A stretch of 64,000 nucleotides of DNA from Sphingobacterium spiritivorum (GTDB lineage Bacteria > Bacteroidota > Bacteroidia > Sphingobacteriales > Sphingobacteriaceae): positions 1,922,001-1,986,000 of the forward strand of contig NZ_CP068083.1 of assembly GCF_016725325.1 (NCBI RefSeq). Reading direction: 5' to 3'. The notes beneath the pieces are model-generated. The model did not search any database, was not told the DNA's origin, and saw only the letters and a program-made list of their open reading frames with translations. Shown here in pieces: positions 36,191 to 44,766 of the stretch. The position numbers and the translations under genes are program-made. Position 1 is the stretch's first letter, and each line of letters opens with the position of its first letter.

Positions 36191-36795
36191 GTTTTTATTT
36201 TATATAACGCAAGAATAAGCGAAGCGGTGCTTGTGATCCGGGTGTTTAATGGATTAGACAATAGTAGACACTTGTGCCAAAGAAGTGACAAGGATCAAAC
36301 CAGATTAATTCTCTCCTTTTCAAGGAGAGATGCCCGCAGGGCAGAGAGGTTTTAGTATAGTTATAGACTATAAAGGCGTCGATAGACGCCCGTCATAGAA
36401 GCGACAACGGTTTCGCGAATTAGTTTTTCTCTCCTCTTTTTTATCAGGAAGGCTTAAATCCTGTTCGTATCAAGCGTGTCATTCACCTCAATACTTCCAT
36501 TGGCGAGGACAACAGGGGAAGCCTAAGCTGGCCCATGAGCTAAGTGTTGTTAATCTGACTATTCATGAATGAGAGCTAAGCAGCTGCTTCAGCAAGATAC
36601 GTGCTGTTTTCACTTATTCCGTGGCCAATTAATCAATTCATTATTGCTAACTTTACAATTGAAAGAGATTAAATTATCTTTATTTATTAAATGCGTATAT
36701 AAGGCATATAATTTGCTTATTGCTGTTGGACTTTTGATAAGTGGATTAGTATAAAGCGGTAATTTTATACTTTAAAAAGATGATATAAGATTAAA
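36191..36795. other. Repeat-bearing intergenic region without a credible gene
   Basis: A stretch of 605 bases. It holds the hairpin repeat at 36306-36352, a GGCGTC-GATA-GACGCC hairpin at 36375-36390, and a degenerate relative of the 27220 hairpin near 36509. A short open frame near 36569-36754 has no recognisable product. The last 100 bases are AT-rich and presumably hold the promoter of the next gene. Confidence 0.6.
36306..36352. repeat. Intergenic CTCTCC/GGAGAG hairpin repeat, copy 2
   Basis: TAATT, then CTCTCCTT/AAGGAGAG hairpin, a second hairpin GCCC-GCA-GGGC, then AGAGAGGTT. The first hairpin and both flanks match copy 3 at 39111; the second stem differs in sequence but keeps pairing. 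Confidence 0.75.
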
Positions 36796-37248
36796 ATGAA
36801 AGATATACAACATAAAGATCTCCGTATAGGCATTACATTTAGTGCATTTGATCTGCTTCATGCCGGTCATATCAAAATGCTGGAAGACGCCCGGCGTCAG
36901 TGTGATTTTCTGATCTGCGGACTGCAGACAGATCCTACTATAGATCGTCCGGAGAAAAATAAACCTACGCAAACTGTTGTAGAGCGTTATATCCAACTTA
37001 AAGGGTGTAAATATGTCGATCAGATTGTTCCCTATGCTACAGAACAGGATCTGGAAGATATTTTGCGAGCATTTAAAATTGATGTCCGTATTGTAGGAGA
37101 TGAATACAGAGAGCGTGATTTTACCGGGCGCCAATATTGTGAAGAGAATGGTATTGAGCTCTATTTCAATAGCCGTGACCACCGGTTCTCAAGCTCAGGT
37201 CTTCGTCGTATTGTAGCGGAGAAGGAAGCGCAAAACACACAATCATAA
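36796..37248 (+). CDS. Cytidylyltransferase family protein, copy 1
   Basis: A 150-residue nucleotidyltransferase of the glycerol-3-phosphate cytidylyltransferase (TagD) type. The motifs are GITFSAFDLLHAGHIKMLE (with HAGH), PEKNKPTQTVVERYIQL, VRIVGDEYRERDFTGRQYC, and the C-terminal RFSSSGLRR that stands for the RTxGxS signature. It should couple CTP to a small phosphorylated compound such as glycerol 3-phosphate or another polyol phosphate. A close paralogue lies at 38656; hand alignment of 135 positions gives 95 identities. Confidence 0.82.
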   Translation: MKDIQHKDLRIGITFSAFDLLHAGHIKMLEDARRQCDFLICGLQTDPTIDRPEKNKPTQTVVERYIQLKGCKYVDQIVPYATEQDLEDILRAFKIDVRIVGDEYRERDFTGRQYCEENGIELYFNSRDHRFSSSGLRRIVAEKEAQNTQS

Positions 37249-37278
37249 GTCTTGATTGTACAATCATAATACACGGAT

Positions 37279-38574
37279 ATGCAGGATAGTATGAACATCG
37301 CCGTTATCGGACAGGGATATGTGGGGTTACCTTTGGCGCTGGCCTTTTCAAAATACCATCAGGTTATCGGATTTGATATCAATGAAACAAGAGTTGCTGA
37401 ACTTAATAGCGGATATGATCGTACTTTGGAAATTTCTAAAGAGGAACTACTCAAGCTGATTAAAGATGAAAATACTTCATCTGTCGCTATAGGTTATTCT
37501 GCCAGTTGTGATCTTACGGATATAAGAAATGCGCAGGTATATATTATTACTGTACCTACGCCAGTTGATGCCTTTAATACCCCGAATCTGCAACCTCTTT
37601 TATCCGCTACACGTCTTGTATCGAGTGTATTAAAGAGAGGAGATATTGTAATCTATGAATCTACTGTCTACCCGGGCTGTACAGAAGAAGAATGTGTGCC
37701 TCTTTTGGAAAGAGAATCCGGACTCACATTTAATAGAGACTTTTTTGTGGGATATTCGCCTGAACGAATTAATCCGGGAGATAAAGTAAACACCTTGTCT
37801 TCAGTTGTAAAAGTAACCTCCGGTTCCACACCTGAAATAGCCGTTTTTATTGATCAGTTATATAAGCAGATTATTACAGCCGGGACACATCTTGCTCCTT
37901 CTATCAAAGTCGCGGAAGCTTCTAAGGCTATTGAGAATGCACAACGAGATGTCAATATTTCTTTTGTAAATGAGTTGGCGTTGATCTTTGATCGCATGGG
38001 AATAGATACTAATGAGGTATTGGAAGCTGCCGGAACAAAATATAACTTTTTAAAATATAAGCCCGGATTGGTCGGTGGACATTGTATTTCTGTAGATCCC
38101 TATTACCTGACCTACAAGGCAACGCGTCTAGGCTATCATCCCCAGGTAATCTTATCGGGTCGCCAGGTGAATAATATGATAGCGACTTTTATCGCCAAAA
38201 AGCTAATAAAGCTTATGATCTCCAGAGAAACCGCTTTAATGGGTGCCAGAGTCTTGATATTGGGCGTTACATTTAAGGAGAATTGTGCAGATTACCGGAA
38301 TACTAAAGTAATGGATATTATCAGGGAGTTGCAGGATTTTGGACTTACTGTAGATGTCTATGATCCCTGGGTAGATGAAGAGGCGTTTGAAAACGAATAT
38401 AGTATCCGTATTTTAAAGGAACTGCCTTCTGCTGTTTTTTATGATGGAGCGGTATTAGCTGTTGCTCATCATCAGTTTGGACAGATTGAACCCAGGTCTC
38501 TGGTCAAAGAAAATGGAGTAATATTTGATGCAAAAGGTTTTTGGGATAAGCAATCAGTAGATGCCCGACTTTAA
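37279..38574 (+). CDS. Nucleotide sugar dehydrogenase (UDP-GalNAc/GlcNAc type)
   Basis: A 431-residue NAD-dependent 6-dehydrogenase. The Rossmann motif is NIAVIGQGYVGLPLALAF. Then come VPTPVDAFNTPNLQPL, YESTVYPGCTEEECVP, FFVGYSPERINPGD, KAIENAQRDVNI, and the catalytic Cys in GGHCISVDPYYL. The C-terminal VTFKENCADYRNTKVMD closes the fold. The SPERINPGD and ENAQRDVNI segments resemble the TviB/WbpO branch that oxidises UDP-N-acetylhexosamines to uronic acids. A start at 37291 (fifth codon) is equally good. It sits between the two cytidylyltransferase copies. Confidence 0.9.
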   Translation: MQDSMNIAVIGQGYVGLPLALAFSKYHQVIGFDINETRVAELNSGYDRTLEISKEELLKLIKDENTSSVAIGYSASCDLTDIRNAQVYIITVPTPVDAFNTPNLQPLLSATRLVSSVLKRGDIVIYESTVYPGCTEEECVPLLERESGLTFNRDFFVGYSPERINPGDKVNTLSSVVKVTSGSTPEIAVFIDQLYKQIITAGTHLAPSIKVAEASKAIENAQRDVNISFVNELALIFDRMGIDTNEVLEAAGTKYNFLKYKPGLVGGHCISVDPYYLTYKATRLGYHPQVILSGRQVNNMIATFIAKKLIKLMISRETALMGARVLILGVTFKENCADYRNTKVMDIIRELQDFGLTVDVYDPWVDEEAFENEYSIRILKELPSAVFYDGAVLAVAHHQFGQIEPRSLVKENGVIFDAKGFWDKQSVDARL

Positions 38575-38655
38575 TTTTATTATAGTAGAAGAAGGGAATC
38601 AAATTGTGTTTTTTGACAGGAGTGTTGTTTTAATTTTTACTAATACAATTTACAT

Positions 38656-39075
38656 ATGAAAATAGGAATTACATTCGGTGTTTTTGATTTGCTTCATGCC
38701 GGCCATATTATGATGCTGGAAGAAGCTAAGAGAAATTGTGATTACCTGATTGTTGGATTGAATACGGATCCTTCAGAGGTCTTTCCGGAGAAAAATAAAC
38801 CGACACAGACTATTGTTGAGCGCTTTATTCAATTGGAGGGCTGTCGTTATGTGGACGAAATTGTTCCTTACACCAGTGAGCAGGATCTGGCAGACATTAT
38901 CCAGGGAATGCCTATCGACATAAGGATTATCGGAGAAGAATATCGGGATAAGGATTTTACCGGACGTCAATATTGTGTGGATAAAGGTATTGAGATCTAT
39001 TATAATAAACGGACACACCGGTTTTCCAGTAGCGGATTAAGAAGAGTAGTAGCCGAGAAAGAATCGGATAAATAG
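38656..39075 (+). CDS. Cytidylyltransferase family protein, copy 2
   Basis: A 139-residue paralogue of the gene at 36796, with GITFGVFDLLHAGHIMMLE, PEKNKPTQTIVERFIQL, EYRDKDFTGRQYC and RFSSSGLRR all conserved. Differences concentrate in the segment after IVPY (TSEQDLADIIQGMPID), where substrate specificity could differ. It ends before the third hairpin repeat. Confidence 0.82.
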   Translation: MKIGITFGVFDLLHAGHIMMLEEAKRNCDYLIVGLNTDPSEVFPEKNKPTQTIVERFIQLEGCRYVDEIVPYTSEQDLADIIQGMPIDIRIIGEEYRDKDFTGRQYCVDKGIEIYYNKRTHRFSSSGLRRVVAEKESDK

Positions 39076-39110
39076 AGGTATAGTTGACTTTAGAGTATTT
39101 GCAGTAATAG

Positions 39111-39160
39111 CAATTCTCTCCTTTTTAAGGAGAGATCCCGATTTATCGGGAGAGAGGTTG
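39111..39160. repeat. Intergenic CTCTCC/GGAGAG hairpin repeat, copy 3
   Basis: CAATT, then CTCTCCTT/AAGGAGAG, a second hairpin TCCCGAT/ATCGGGA, then GAGAGGTT. It has the same architecture as copy 2 with a rewritten but still paired second stem. Confidence 0.75.
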
Positions 39161-39256
39161 AAAAAGATTAAGGTTTCTTGTGTCCACTACAACGATATAA
39201 CTGCAAGAATTGTCTGTAATATAAGCTATTCATGATTGATTTGTTTTCAGCCAATA

Positions 39257-39264
39257 TAACTTTG
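39257..39264 (+). promoter_or_regulatory. Candidate manC -7 element
   Basis: TAACTTTG fits TAnnTTTG and lies about 43 bases before the manC ATG. ATTG about 18-19 bases upstream is a partial -33 element. Confidence 0.5.
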
Positions 39265-39307
39265 AAAACATCATAAAATTTAATTAAAATATAGTAACAA
39301 CATAAAA

Positions 39308-40306
39308 ATGAGCAATATAATACATGTTATTCTCTCTGGCGGAGTCGGAAGCCGTTTGTGGCCTTTGTCACGTAAGAGTTATCCCAAACAATACCTGAGT
39401 CTTTTCAAAGAAGGCTCATTGTTTGAAATGACGGTCAACCGTAATCAGACTTTGGCTGATCAGGTTATTGTTGTAGGTAACAGAGATAACCATCAGCTTA
39501 GTCGCGAAGTGATGGAAAATAATGGCATACAATATATAGATATAGTTGAATCCACTCCCCGAAATACGGCTGCGGCAATTGCTTTTGCTGCCTTTGCTGC
39601 TAAATCAGATGATATTCTGATCGTAACCCCTTCGGATCACGTGATTGTGGGCGAACAGGCCTATGAAGAATCGATGAAGAAAGGAATCGAAAAGGCCTCT
39701 AAAGGATATATCGTCACCTTTGGTATACAGGCTACACGCCCTGAAACGGGCTATGGCTACATCGAATACCAAGAGGATCAGGTTATCTCCTTTAGAGAAA
39801 AGCCAAATCAGGATACCGCAGAAGATTTTATTGAGCGAGGCAACTTTTTGTGGAACTCAGGGATGTTCTGTTTCAGAGCGGATACCTTTCTTCAAGAATT
39901 ACAACAGTTTGAACCAAAAGTATATGCTACAGCCTTAGCTGCATGGAAACACCGGAAAGATAATGTATTAGATGAACAGTTGTCTAAGGAAATCCCTGCT
40001 ATTAGTATAGATTATGCGGTAATGGAACGGTCGAAGAAGATTCGGGTTGTGGCGACTCATTTCAACTGGTCGGATCTGGGATCTTTTGAATCAATGTATG
40101 ATTATCTAAAACAGACGGGTCATCCGGTAGATGAAAATGGCAATATGGTTATCGGTACAGATACCTATACTGCTTTTGTAGGATTGAAGAATACTATACT
40201 GGTATATACTAAAGATGCTTTTCTGATTTTACAGAAGGAAAAATCGCAGGACGTCAAGAAGATTTACAATACCTTGGAACGGCATCAGTCGAAGTTGATA
40301 GATTAA
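39308..40306 (+). CDS. manC: Mannose-1-phosphate guanylyltransferase
   Basis: A 332-residue cytosolic enzyme that makes GDP-mannose from mannose 1-phosphate and GTP. Visible are LSGGVGSRLWPLSRKSYPKQ, ESTPRNTAAAIAFAAF, VTPSDHVI, FREKPN, FLWNSGMFCF, and the C-terminal ATHFNWSDLGSF. It lacks the C-terminal cupin isomerase domain of bifunctional ManC/AlgA enzymes, so phosphomannose isomerase must be encoded elsewhere. The product feeds gmd and fcl at the start of the locus. Confidence 0.94.
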   Translation: MSNIIHVILSGGVGSRLWPLSRKSYPKQYLSLFKEGSLFEMTVNRNQTLADQVIVVGNRDNHQLSREVMENNGIQYIDIVESTPRNTAAAIAFAAFAAKSDDILIVTPSDHVIVGEQAYEESMKKGIEKASKGYIVTFGIQATRPETGYGYIEYQEDQVISFREKPNQDTAEDFIERGNFLWNSGMFCFRADTFLQELQQFEPKVYATALAAWKHRKDNVLDEQLSKEIPAISIDYAVMERSKKIRVVATHFNWSDLGSFESMYDYLKQTGHPVDENGNMVIGTDTYTAFVGLKNTILVYTKDAFLILQKEKSQDVKKIYNTLERHQSKLID

Positions 40307-40390
40307 CTAACAAAAAATAAAACGCTAAACCCGAAAAATTTGTTAATATAAATCATTGTGAGTACTTTTGTTACTCAGTTACTTTGTCCA

Positions 40391-40906
40391 ATGTTAGAAT
40401 CTATAATTACTTCAAAAACCAGACTTAAATTGCTAATTAAATTTTTTGTTTCAGCAAGTAATAAGAGCCATTTGCGAGGTTTGGCAGAAGAATTTCAGGA
40501 GTCTACAAATGCAATCCGAAAAGAACTCAACCAACTTTCAGACGCAGGGTATCTGGATAAAGAAACAGAGAAAAACAGAATACTCTATAGAGCTAATACT
40601 AAACATTCCTTATTTAAGCCCATTCAAAATTTGATTCATACTTTTTTGGGAATTGACCAGTTTGTTGATCACGTATTAGAACAAGCAGGCGATGTTCAGG
40701 AGGTTAGTTTAATTGGGAACTATGCAAAGGGGTTAGATAGTGGTGTTATTGAGGTACTTATTTTAGGTAATACAATAAATCAGGCATATTTATTGCAGTT
40801 AGCGGACAAGGTAGGCTCACGTTTGGATAAAAAGGTAGAAGTTTATTTTAACCAACCTTTTGAAGAACAAAAAATTAGCTTATACCGAAGAAGCTCTCAG
40901 GAATAG
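40391..40906 (+). CDS. Winged-helix regulator with degenerate nucleotidyltransferase-like domain
   Basis: A 171-residue protein. The N-terminal winged helix-turn-helix (about 1-75) is seen in SNKSHLRGLAEEFQESTNAI and ELNQLSDAGYLDKETEKNR. The C-terminal part (about 95-160; VSLIGNYAKGLDSGVIEVLI) has the outline of a minimal nucleotidyltransferase fold, but the metal-binding Asp-X-Asp appears as Ser/Gly/Glu, so it is probably catalytically dead. It lies directly before rfbB and is the best candidate local regulator of the glycan operon. A GTG at 40358 is a possible longer start. Confidence 0.75.
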   Translation: MLESIITSKTRLKLLIKFFVSASNKSHLRGLAEEFQESTNAIRKELNQLSDAGYLDKETEKNRILYRANTKHSLFKPIQNLIHTFLGIDQFVDHVLEQAGDVQEVSLIGNYAKGLDSGVIEVLILGNTINQAYLLQLADKVGSRLDKKVEVYFNQPFEEQKISLYRRSSQE

Positions 40907-40979
40907 ATTGCTGAAAAAAAGATTGTATTACATCAGTAATTCTGTGAAAATAAAATTTTAAGAATAGCATTTGAAATAT

Positions 40980-42029
40980 ATGAACAAAACGATTATCATT
41001 ACCGGCGGAGCCGGATTTATTGGCTCCCATGTGGTTCGTGAATTTGTTACAAAATATCCGGAATATCATATTGTCAATTTAGATGCATTGACTTATGCGG
41101 GCAATTTGGAAAATTTAAAAGATATTCAGGATAAACCAAATTATCAATTTATTAAAGCTGATATTACGGATGCTGCGCTAATTCTGGATATATTCCGCCA
41201 GTATAAACCAGATGGAGTTATACATTTAGCTGCAGAATCACATGTCGATCGGTCTATTACCGATCCTACAGCTTTTGTTATGACTAATGTTATAGGAACT
41301 GTTAACTTGTTGAATGCAGTTAAAGAAATATGGAAGGATAACTTTGAGGGAAAACGCTTCCACCATGTCTCCACGGATGAGGTTTTTGGAGCACTCGGTG
41401 CTACCGGATTATTCACCGAGGAAACTAAGTACGATCCACATTCGCCTTATTCGGCATCCAAAGCTTCTTCGGATCATTTTGTAAGAGCATATCATGATAC
41501 GTATGGTTTGCCAATTGTTTTGACCAATTGTTCGAATAATTATGGTCCTAACCATTTTCCGGAAAAGCTCATTCCTTTGTGTATACATAATATATTAAAT
41601 AATAAGCCATTGCCTATTTATGGTGATGGAAAATATACACGGGATTGGCTTTTTGTAATTGATCATGCTAAGGCTATTGATCTGGTCTATCATCAGGGGA
41701 AAAATGGTGAAAGTTATAATGTAGGCGGATTTAACGAATGGCAAAATATTGATCTGGTTAAAGAATTGTGTAAACAGATGGATGAGAAATTGGGACGCCC
41801 TGCAGGAACTGCCGATCAGTTAATTACTTATGTGAAAGATCGTCCCGGGCATGATCTCCGTTATGCTATTGATGCAACAAAAATAAATCAGGAACTTGGT
41901 TATCAGCCATCAGTTACTTTTGAAGAAGGGCTTTCTATAACTATCGATTGGTTCCTCAATAATCAGGAGTGGTTGGACCATGTTACTTCTGGTGATTATC
42001 AAAAGTATTATGAGGAGCAGTATAGATAG
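40980..42029 (+). CDS. rfbB: dTDP-glucose 4,6-dehydratase
   Basis: A 349-residue NAD-dependent enzyme, second in dTDP-L-rhamnose synthesis. The nucleotide motif is ITGGAGFIGSHVVREF. Then come HLAAESHVDRSITDP, HVSTDEVFGALG with the catalytic Thr/Asp/Glu, and the YSASKASSDHFVRAY Tyr/Lys pair. NNYGPNHFPEKLIPL and VKDRPGHDLRYAID are diagnostic. The ATG at 40980 is preferred; a TTG three codons earlier is possible. It opens the long co-directional run that continues to 62719. Confidence 0.96.
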   Translation: MNKTIIITGGAGFIGSHVVREFVTKYPEYHIVNLDALTYAGNLENLKDIQDKPNYQFIKADITDAALILDIFRQYKPDGVIHLAAESHVDRSITDPTAFVMTNVIGTVNLLNAVKEIWKDNFEGKRFHHVSTDEVFGALGATGLFTEETKYDPHSPYSASKASSDHFVRAYHDTYGLPIVLTNCSNNYGPNHFPEKLIPLCIHNILNNKPLPIYGDGKYTRDWLFVIDHAKAIDLVYHQGKNGESYNVGGFNEWQNIDLVKELCKQMDEKLGRPAGTADQLITYVKDRPGHDLRYAIDATKINQELGYQPSVTFEEGLSITIDWFLNNQEWLDHVTSGDYQKYYEEQYR

Positions 42030-42087
42030 TTAAAAGGGTTATAAACTGAAACGGTTAAGAGGTTATAAAGTTAGAGGGGATAAGTCT
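42030..42087 (+). repeat. GGTTATAAA direct repeats flanking the four-helix-bundle gene
   Basis: Short repeated units (GGGTTATAAACTG, CGGTTAAGAGGTTATAAAG) fill the gap before the inserted gene. GGTTAAGAGG here (42053-42062) is nearly the reverse complement of CCCCTTTAACC at 42448-42458, which covers the stop of the same gene. The gene is therefore bracketed by an imperfect inverted repeat. Confidence 0.5.
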
Positions 42088-42456
42088 ATGGTTACTTCGC
42101 ATAAGGATTTAAAGCTGTGGCAAGAGAGTATGATACTTGTTGAGGATGTTTATAAAATTACTGTAGACTTTCCTAAAGAGGAAATGTTTGGTCTGACTAG
42201 TCAGATTAAAAGATCAGTAGTTTCAATTCCTTCTAATATTGCTGAAGGGGCTGGAAGAAAAGGAAAAGCCGAATTTATCCGGTTTCTTTATATTGCCTTA
42301 GGGTCGATAAGTGAACTCGAAACACAATTGGAAATTTCTGTCCGCTTAGGATTTATGCAAAAGAATGAAGATATCTTTAAGCGAATACATTTTATTAAAA
42401 ATATGATTGCTAAACTTATCACGAGTTTAAATAATAAAGATGCTAATCCCCTTTAA
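42088..42456 (+). CDS. Four-helix-bundle protein (S23/IVP-like)
   Basis: A 122-residue helical protein of the family first found as open frames in 23S rRNA intervening sequences. Hallmarks are HKDLKLWQESMILVEDVYKI, FGLTSQIKRSVVSIPSNIAE, the GAGRKGKAEFIRFL segment and LGSISELETQLEI. The members form pentamers or small helical oligomers of unknown function. Here it is inserted between rfbB and rfbC, is flanked by imperfect inverted repeats, and encodes nothing expected in rhamnose synthesis. It looks like a small passenger element that keeps the operon co-directional. Confidence 0.88.
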   Translation: MVTSHKDLKLWQESMILVEDVYKITVDFPKEEMFGLTSQIKRSVVSIPSNIAEGAGRKGKAEFIRFLYIALGSISELETQLEISVRLGFMQKNEDIFKRIHFIKNMIAKLITSLNNKDANPL

Positions 42457-42490
42457 CCATTTATCATTATAACTATATCAACAATTAAAT

Positions 42491-43039
42491 ATGAAAGCTA
42501 CAGAAACAAAACTTTCCGGTTGTTTTGTGTTAGAGCCAGCTAAGTATGGCGATTCGCGCGGTTATTTCATGGAGAGTTTCAATGAAAAAACCTTTAATGA
42601 TCTTACTGGAACTAACACGCATTTTGTTCAGGATAACCAGTCTTATTCCACAAGAGGGGTGTTGCGAGGATTGCACGCTCAAGCTGGAGATTATGCACAA
42701 GCTAAACTGGTTCGGGTTTTAGAAGGGGAGGTAATTGATATTGCTGTAGATGTGCGTACCGGATCATCTACGTTTGGCCAACACGTTGCTGTCAGACTAT
42801 CTGCTGAGAATAATCTGCAGCTATTTGTTCCGCGAGGATTTTTACATGGATTTGTCGTGTTAAGTGAGACTGCTACTTTTTTTTATAAATGTGATAATTT
42901 CTATAATAAAGAATCAGAATGTGGTGTGCATCCGCTGGATAAAGATCTGGCTGTAGACTGGCAAATTCCTTTAGAAGAAATGTTGTTATCTGATAAAGAC
43001 AAAGCCGCTCCCAGTTTTAAGGAAATTTTTGGAATATGA
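42491..43039 (+). CDS. rfbC: dTDP-4-dehydrorhamnose 3,5-epimerase
   Basis: A 182-residue cupin enzyme, third in dTDP-L-rhamnose synthesis. Visible are DSRGYFMESFNEKTF, DNQSYSTRGVLRGLHAQ with the catalytic His, KLVRVLEGEVIDIAVDVR, and FVPRGFLHGFVVLSE. The stop overlaps the start of rfbD by four bases (ATGA), indicating translational coupling. Confidence 0.95.
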   Translation: MKATETKLSGCFVLEPAKYGDSRGYFMESFNEKTFNDLTGTNTHFVQDNQSYSTRGVLRGLHAQAGDYAQAKLVRVLEGEVIDIAVDVRTGSSTFGQHVAVRLSAENNLQLFVPRGFLHGFVVLSETATFFYKCDNFYNKESECGVHPLDKDLAVDWQIPLEEMLLSDKDKAAPSFKEIFGI

Positions 43040-43899
43040 GAATAGTAATTACAGGAGCAAACGGACAATTAGGATCTGAACTTAAAGATATACTAAGAAA
43101 TGATGCCGAGAAGGAATGTCATTTCTTAGACCGTAAACACTTGCCTTTAGATCAGACATTGATCATTCAAGATCTTTTAGCACAATACCAACCTGATGTC
43201 ATTATTCATGCAGCAGCCTATACTGCTGTAGATAAGGCGGAATCAGAACAAGAGTTAGCTGATCAGATTAATCATCTGGCAACATCGGAAATTGCTCAAT
43301 ACTGCCGTATTCATGGAACTAAGCTTATAGCCATTTCTACAGATTATGTTTTCGACGGCAATTCCAATATCCCTTTGAAAGAGGACGCTCCAGTAGATCC
43401 TATCAATATATATGGATTGACAAAGTTGAAAGGCGAGCATGCTATCCAAAAATGGCTTCCTGATGGAATTATTATCCGTACCTCATGGGTTTATTCAGTT
43501 TATGGAAATAATTTTGTAAAAACTATGGTTCGCTTGATGTCCGAGCGGGAGGAGATTTCAGTAATCAATGATCAGATTGGTTCGCCGACCTATGCACATG
43601 ATCTGGCAAAGGCAATTGTATATATTATTGACTCTGACACATGGCATGAAGGTGTTTTTAATTATAGTAATGAAGGAGAGTTATCCTGGTATGATTTTGC
43701 GTTAGCCATTCGTGAAATTAAAGGCTTAGATTGTAAAATAAATCCAATTCCAACTACGCAGTATCCTACACCGGCTAAACGACCAAGATACTCATTATTA
43801 GATAAATCAAAGATAAAGCAGGTATTTAAGGTTGAAACTCCCAATTGGAAAGATAGCCTTAAGGTGATGATTGCTAGGAATATAGAAATCGAAAACTAA
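43036..43899 (+). CDS. rfbD: dTDP-4-dehydrorhamnose reductase
   Basis: A 287-residue NADPH-dependent reductase for the last step to dTDP-L-rhamnose. Visible are [52 protein letters not shown], and the [13 protein letters not shown]yr/Lys pair. [17 protein letters not shown] and [16 protein letters not shown] are also typical. It is five bases upstream of rfbA. Confidence 0.95.
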   Translation: MRIVITGANGQLGSELKDILRNDAEKECHFLDRKHLPLDQTLIIQDLLAQYQPDVIIHAAAYTAVDKAESEQELADQINHLATSEIAQYCRIHGTKLIAISTDYVFDGNSNIPLKEDAPVDPINIYGLTKLKGEHAIQKWLPDGIIIRTSWVYSVYGNNFVKTMVRLMSEREEISVINDQIGSPTYAHDLAKAIVYIIDSDTWHEGVFNYSNEGELSWYDFALAIREIKGLDCKINPIPTTQYPTPAKRPRYSLLDKSKIKQVFKVETPNWKDSLKVMIARNIEIEN

Positions 43900-43904
43900 A
43901 AAAA

Positions 43905-44765
43905 ATGAAAGGAATAATATTAGCAGGCGGTTCAGGTACACGTTTACACCCCTTGACATTAGCTGTTTCAAAACAGTTAATGCCAGTGTATGATAAACCT
44001 ATGATTTATTATCCGTTGTCTACGTTAATGTTGGCGGGTATAAATGAGATATTAATTATTTCAACTCCCCAAGATCTTCCTAATTTCCAAAAGTTGCTTG
44101 GAGATGGTGCTCAAATTGGATGTAAGTTTTCCTATAAGGAGCAACCAAGTCCTGATGGATTGGCTCAGGCTTTTATTTTGGGGGAAGATTTTATTGGTAA
44201 GGATAAAGTTGCTTTGATCCTGGGAGATAATATTTTTTACGCATCAGGAATGTCTAAATTACTACAGGATTCAGCAGATCCAAATGGTGGAGTGGTATTT
44301 GCTTATCAGGTTTCAGATCCGGAGCGGTATGGTGTGGTTGAATTTGATAAGGATAATAAAGTTGTTTCTATTGAAGAAAAACCGAAAGAACCAAAATCTA
44401 ATTATGCTGTTCCTGGACTTTATTTTTATGATAATGATGTTGTAGAAATTGCAAAAAACATTAAGCCCTCTCCCCGAGGAGAATTGGAGATTACCGATAT
44501 TAATGCAGAATACTTGCGAAGAGGTAAACTACAAGTTGGTGTTTTTAACAGAGGTACAGCCTGGTTAGATACCGGTACGATTAATTCGCTTATGCAGGCG
44601 GGTCAGTTTGTTCAGGTGATAGAGGAGCGTCAAGGAATGAAAATTGCCGCTATTGAAGAGATAGCATATCGTATGGGATATATTAATAAAGAACAGTTAT
44701 TGCAGATTGCTGAACCGTTAAGAAAATCTGGATACGGTGAATATTTATTGAATATTGTAAGGTAA
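43905..44765 (+). CDS. rfbA: Glucose-1-phosphate thymidylyltransferase
   Basis: A 286-residue enzyme that makes dTDP-glucose from dTTP and glucose 1-phosphate, the first and feedback-regulated step of the rhamnose pathway. Visible are [60 protein letters not shown], and [20 protein letters not shown]. With rfbB, rfbC and rfbD the set is complete. One base separates it from legB. Confidence 0.96.
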   Translation: MKGIILAGGSGTRLHPLTLAVSKQLMPVYDKPMIYYPLSTLMLAGINEILIISTPQDLPNFQKLLGDGAQIGCKFSYKEQPSPDGLAQAFILGEDFIGKDKVALILGDNIFYASGMSKLLQDSADPNGGVVFAYQVSDPERYGVVEFDKDNKVVSIEEKPKEPKSNYAVPGLYFYDNDVVEIAKNIKPSPRGELEITDINAEYLRRGKLQVGVFNRGTAWLDTGTINSLMQAGQFVQVIEERQGMKIAAIEEIAYRMGYINKEQLLQIAEPLRKSGYGEYLLNIVR

Positions 44766-44766
44766 T

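Noticed and set aside
36569..36754. Short plus-strand open frame in the large gap
   Set aside because: Sixty-one codons, no recognisable domain, no convincing promoter or ribosome binding site; kept only as part of the gap description.
27081..39307. CRISPR array suggested by recurring short hairpin elements
   Set aside because: The copies are kilobases apart, differ in sequence, and have no regular spacers or cas genes.
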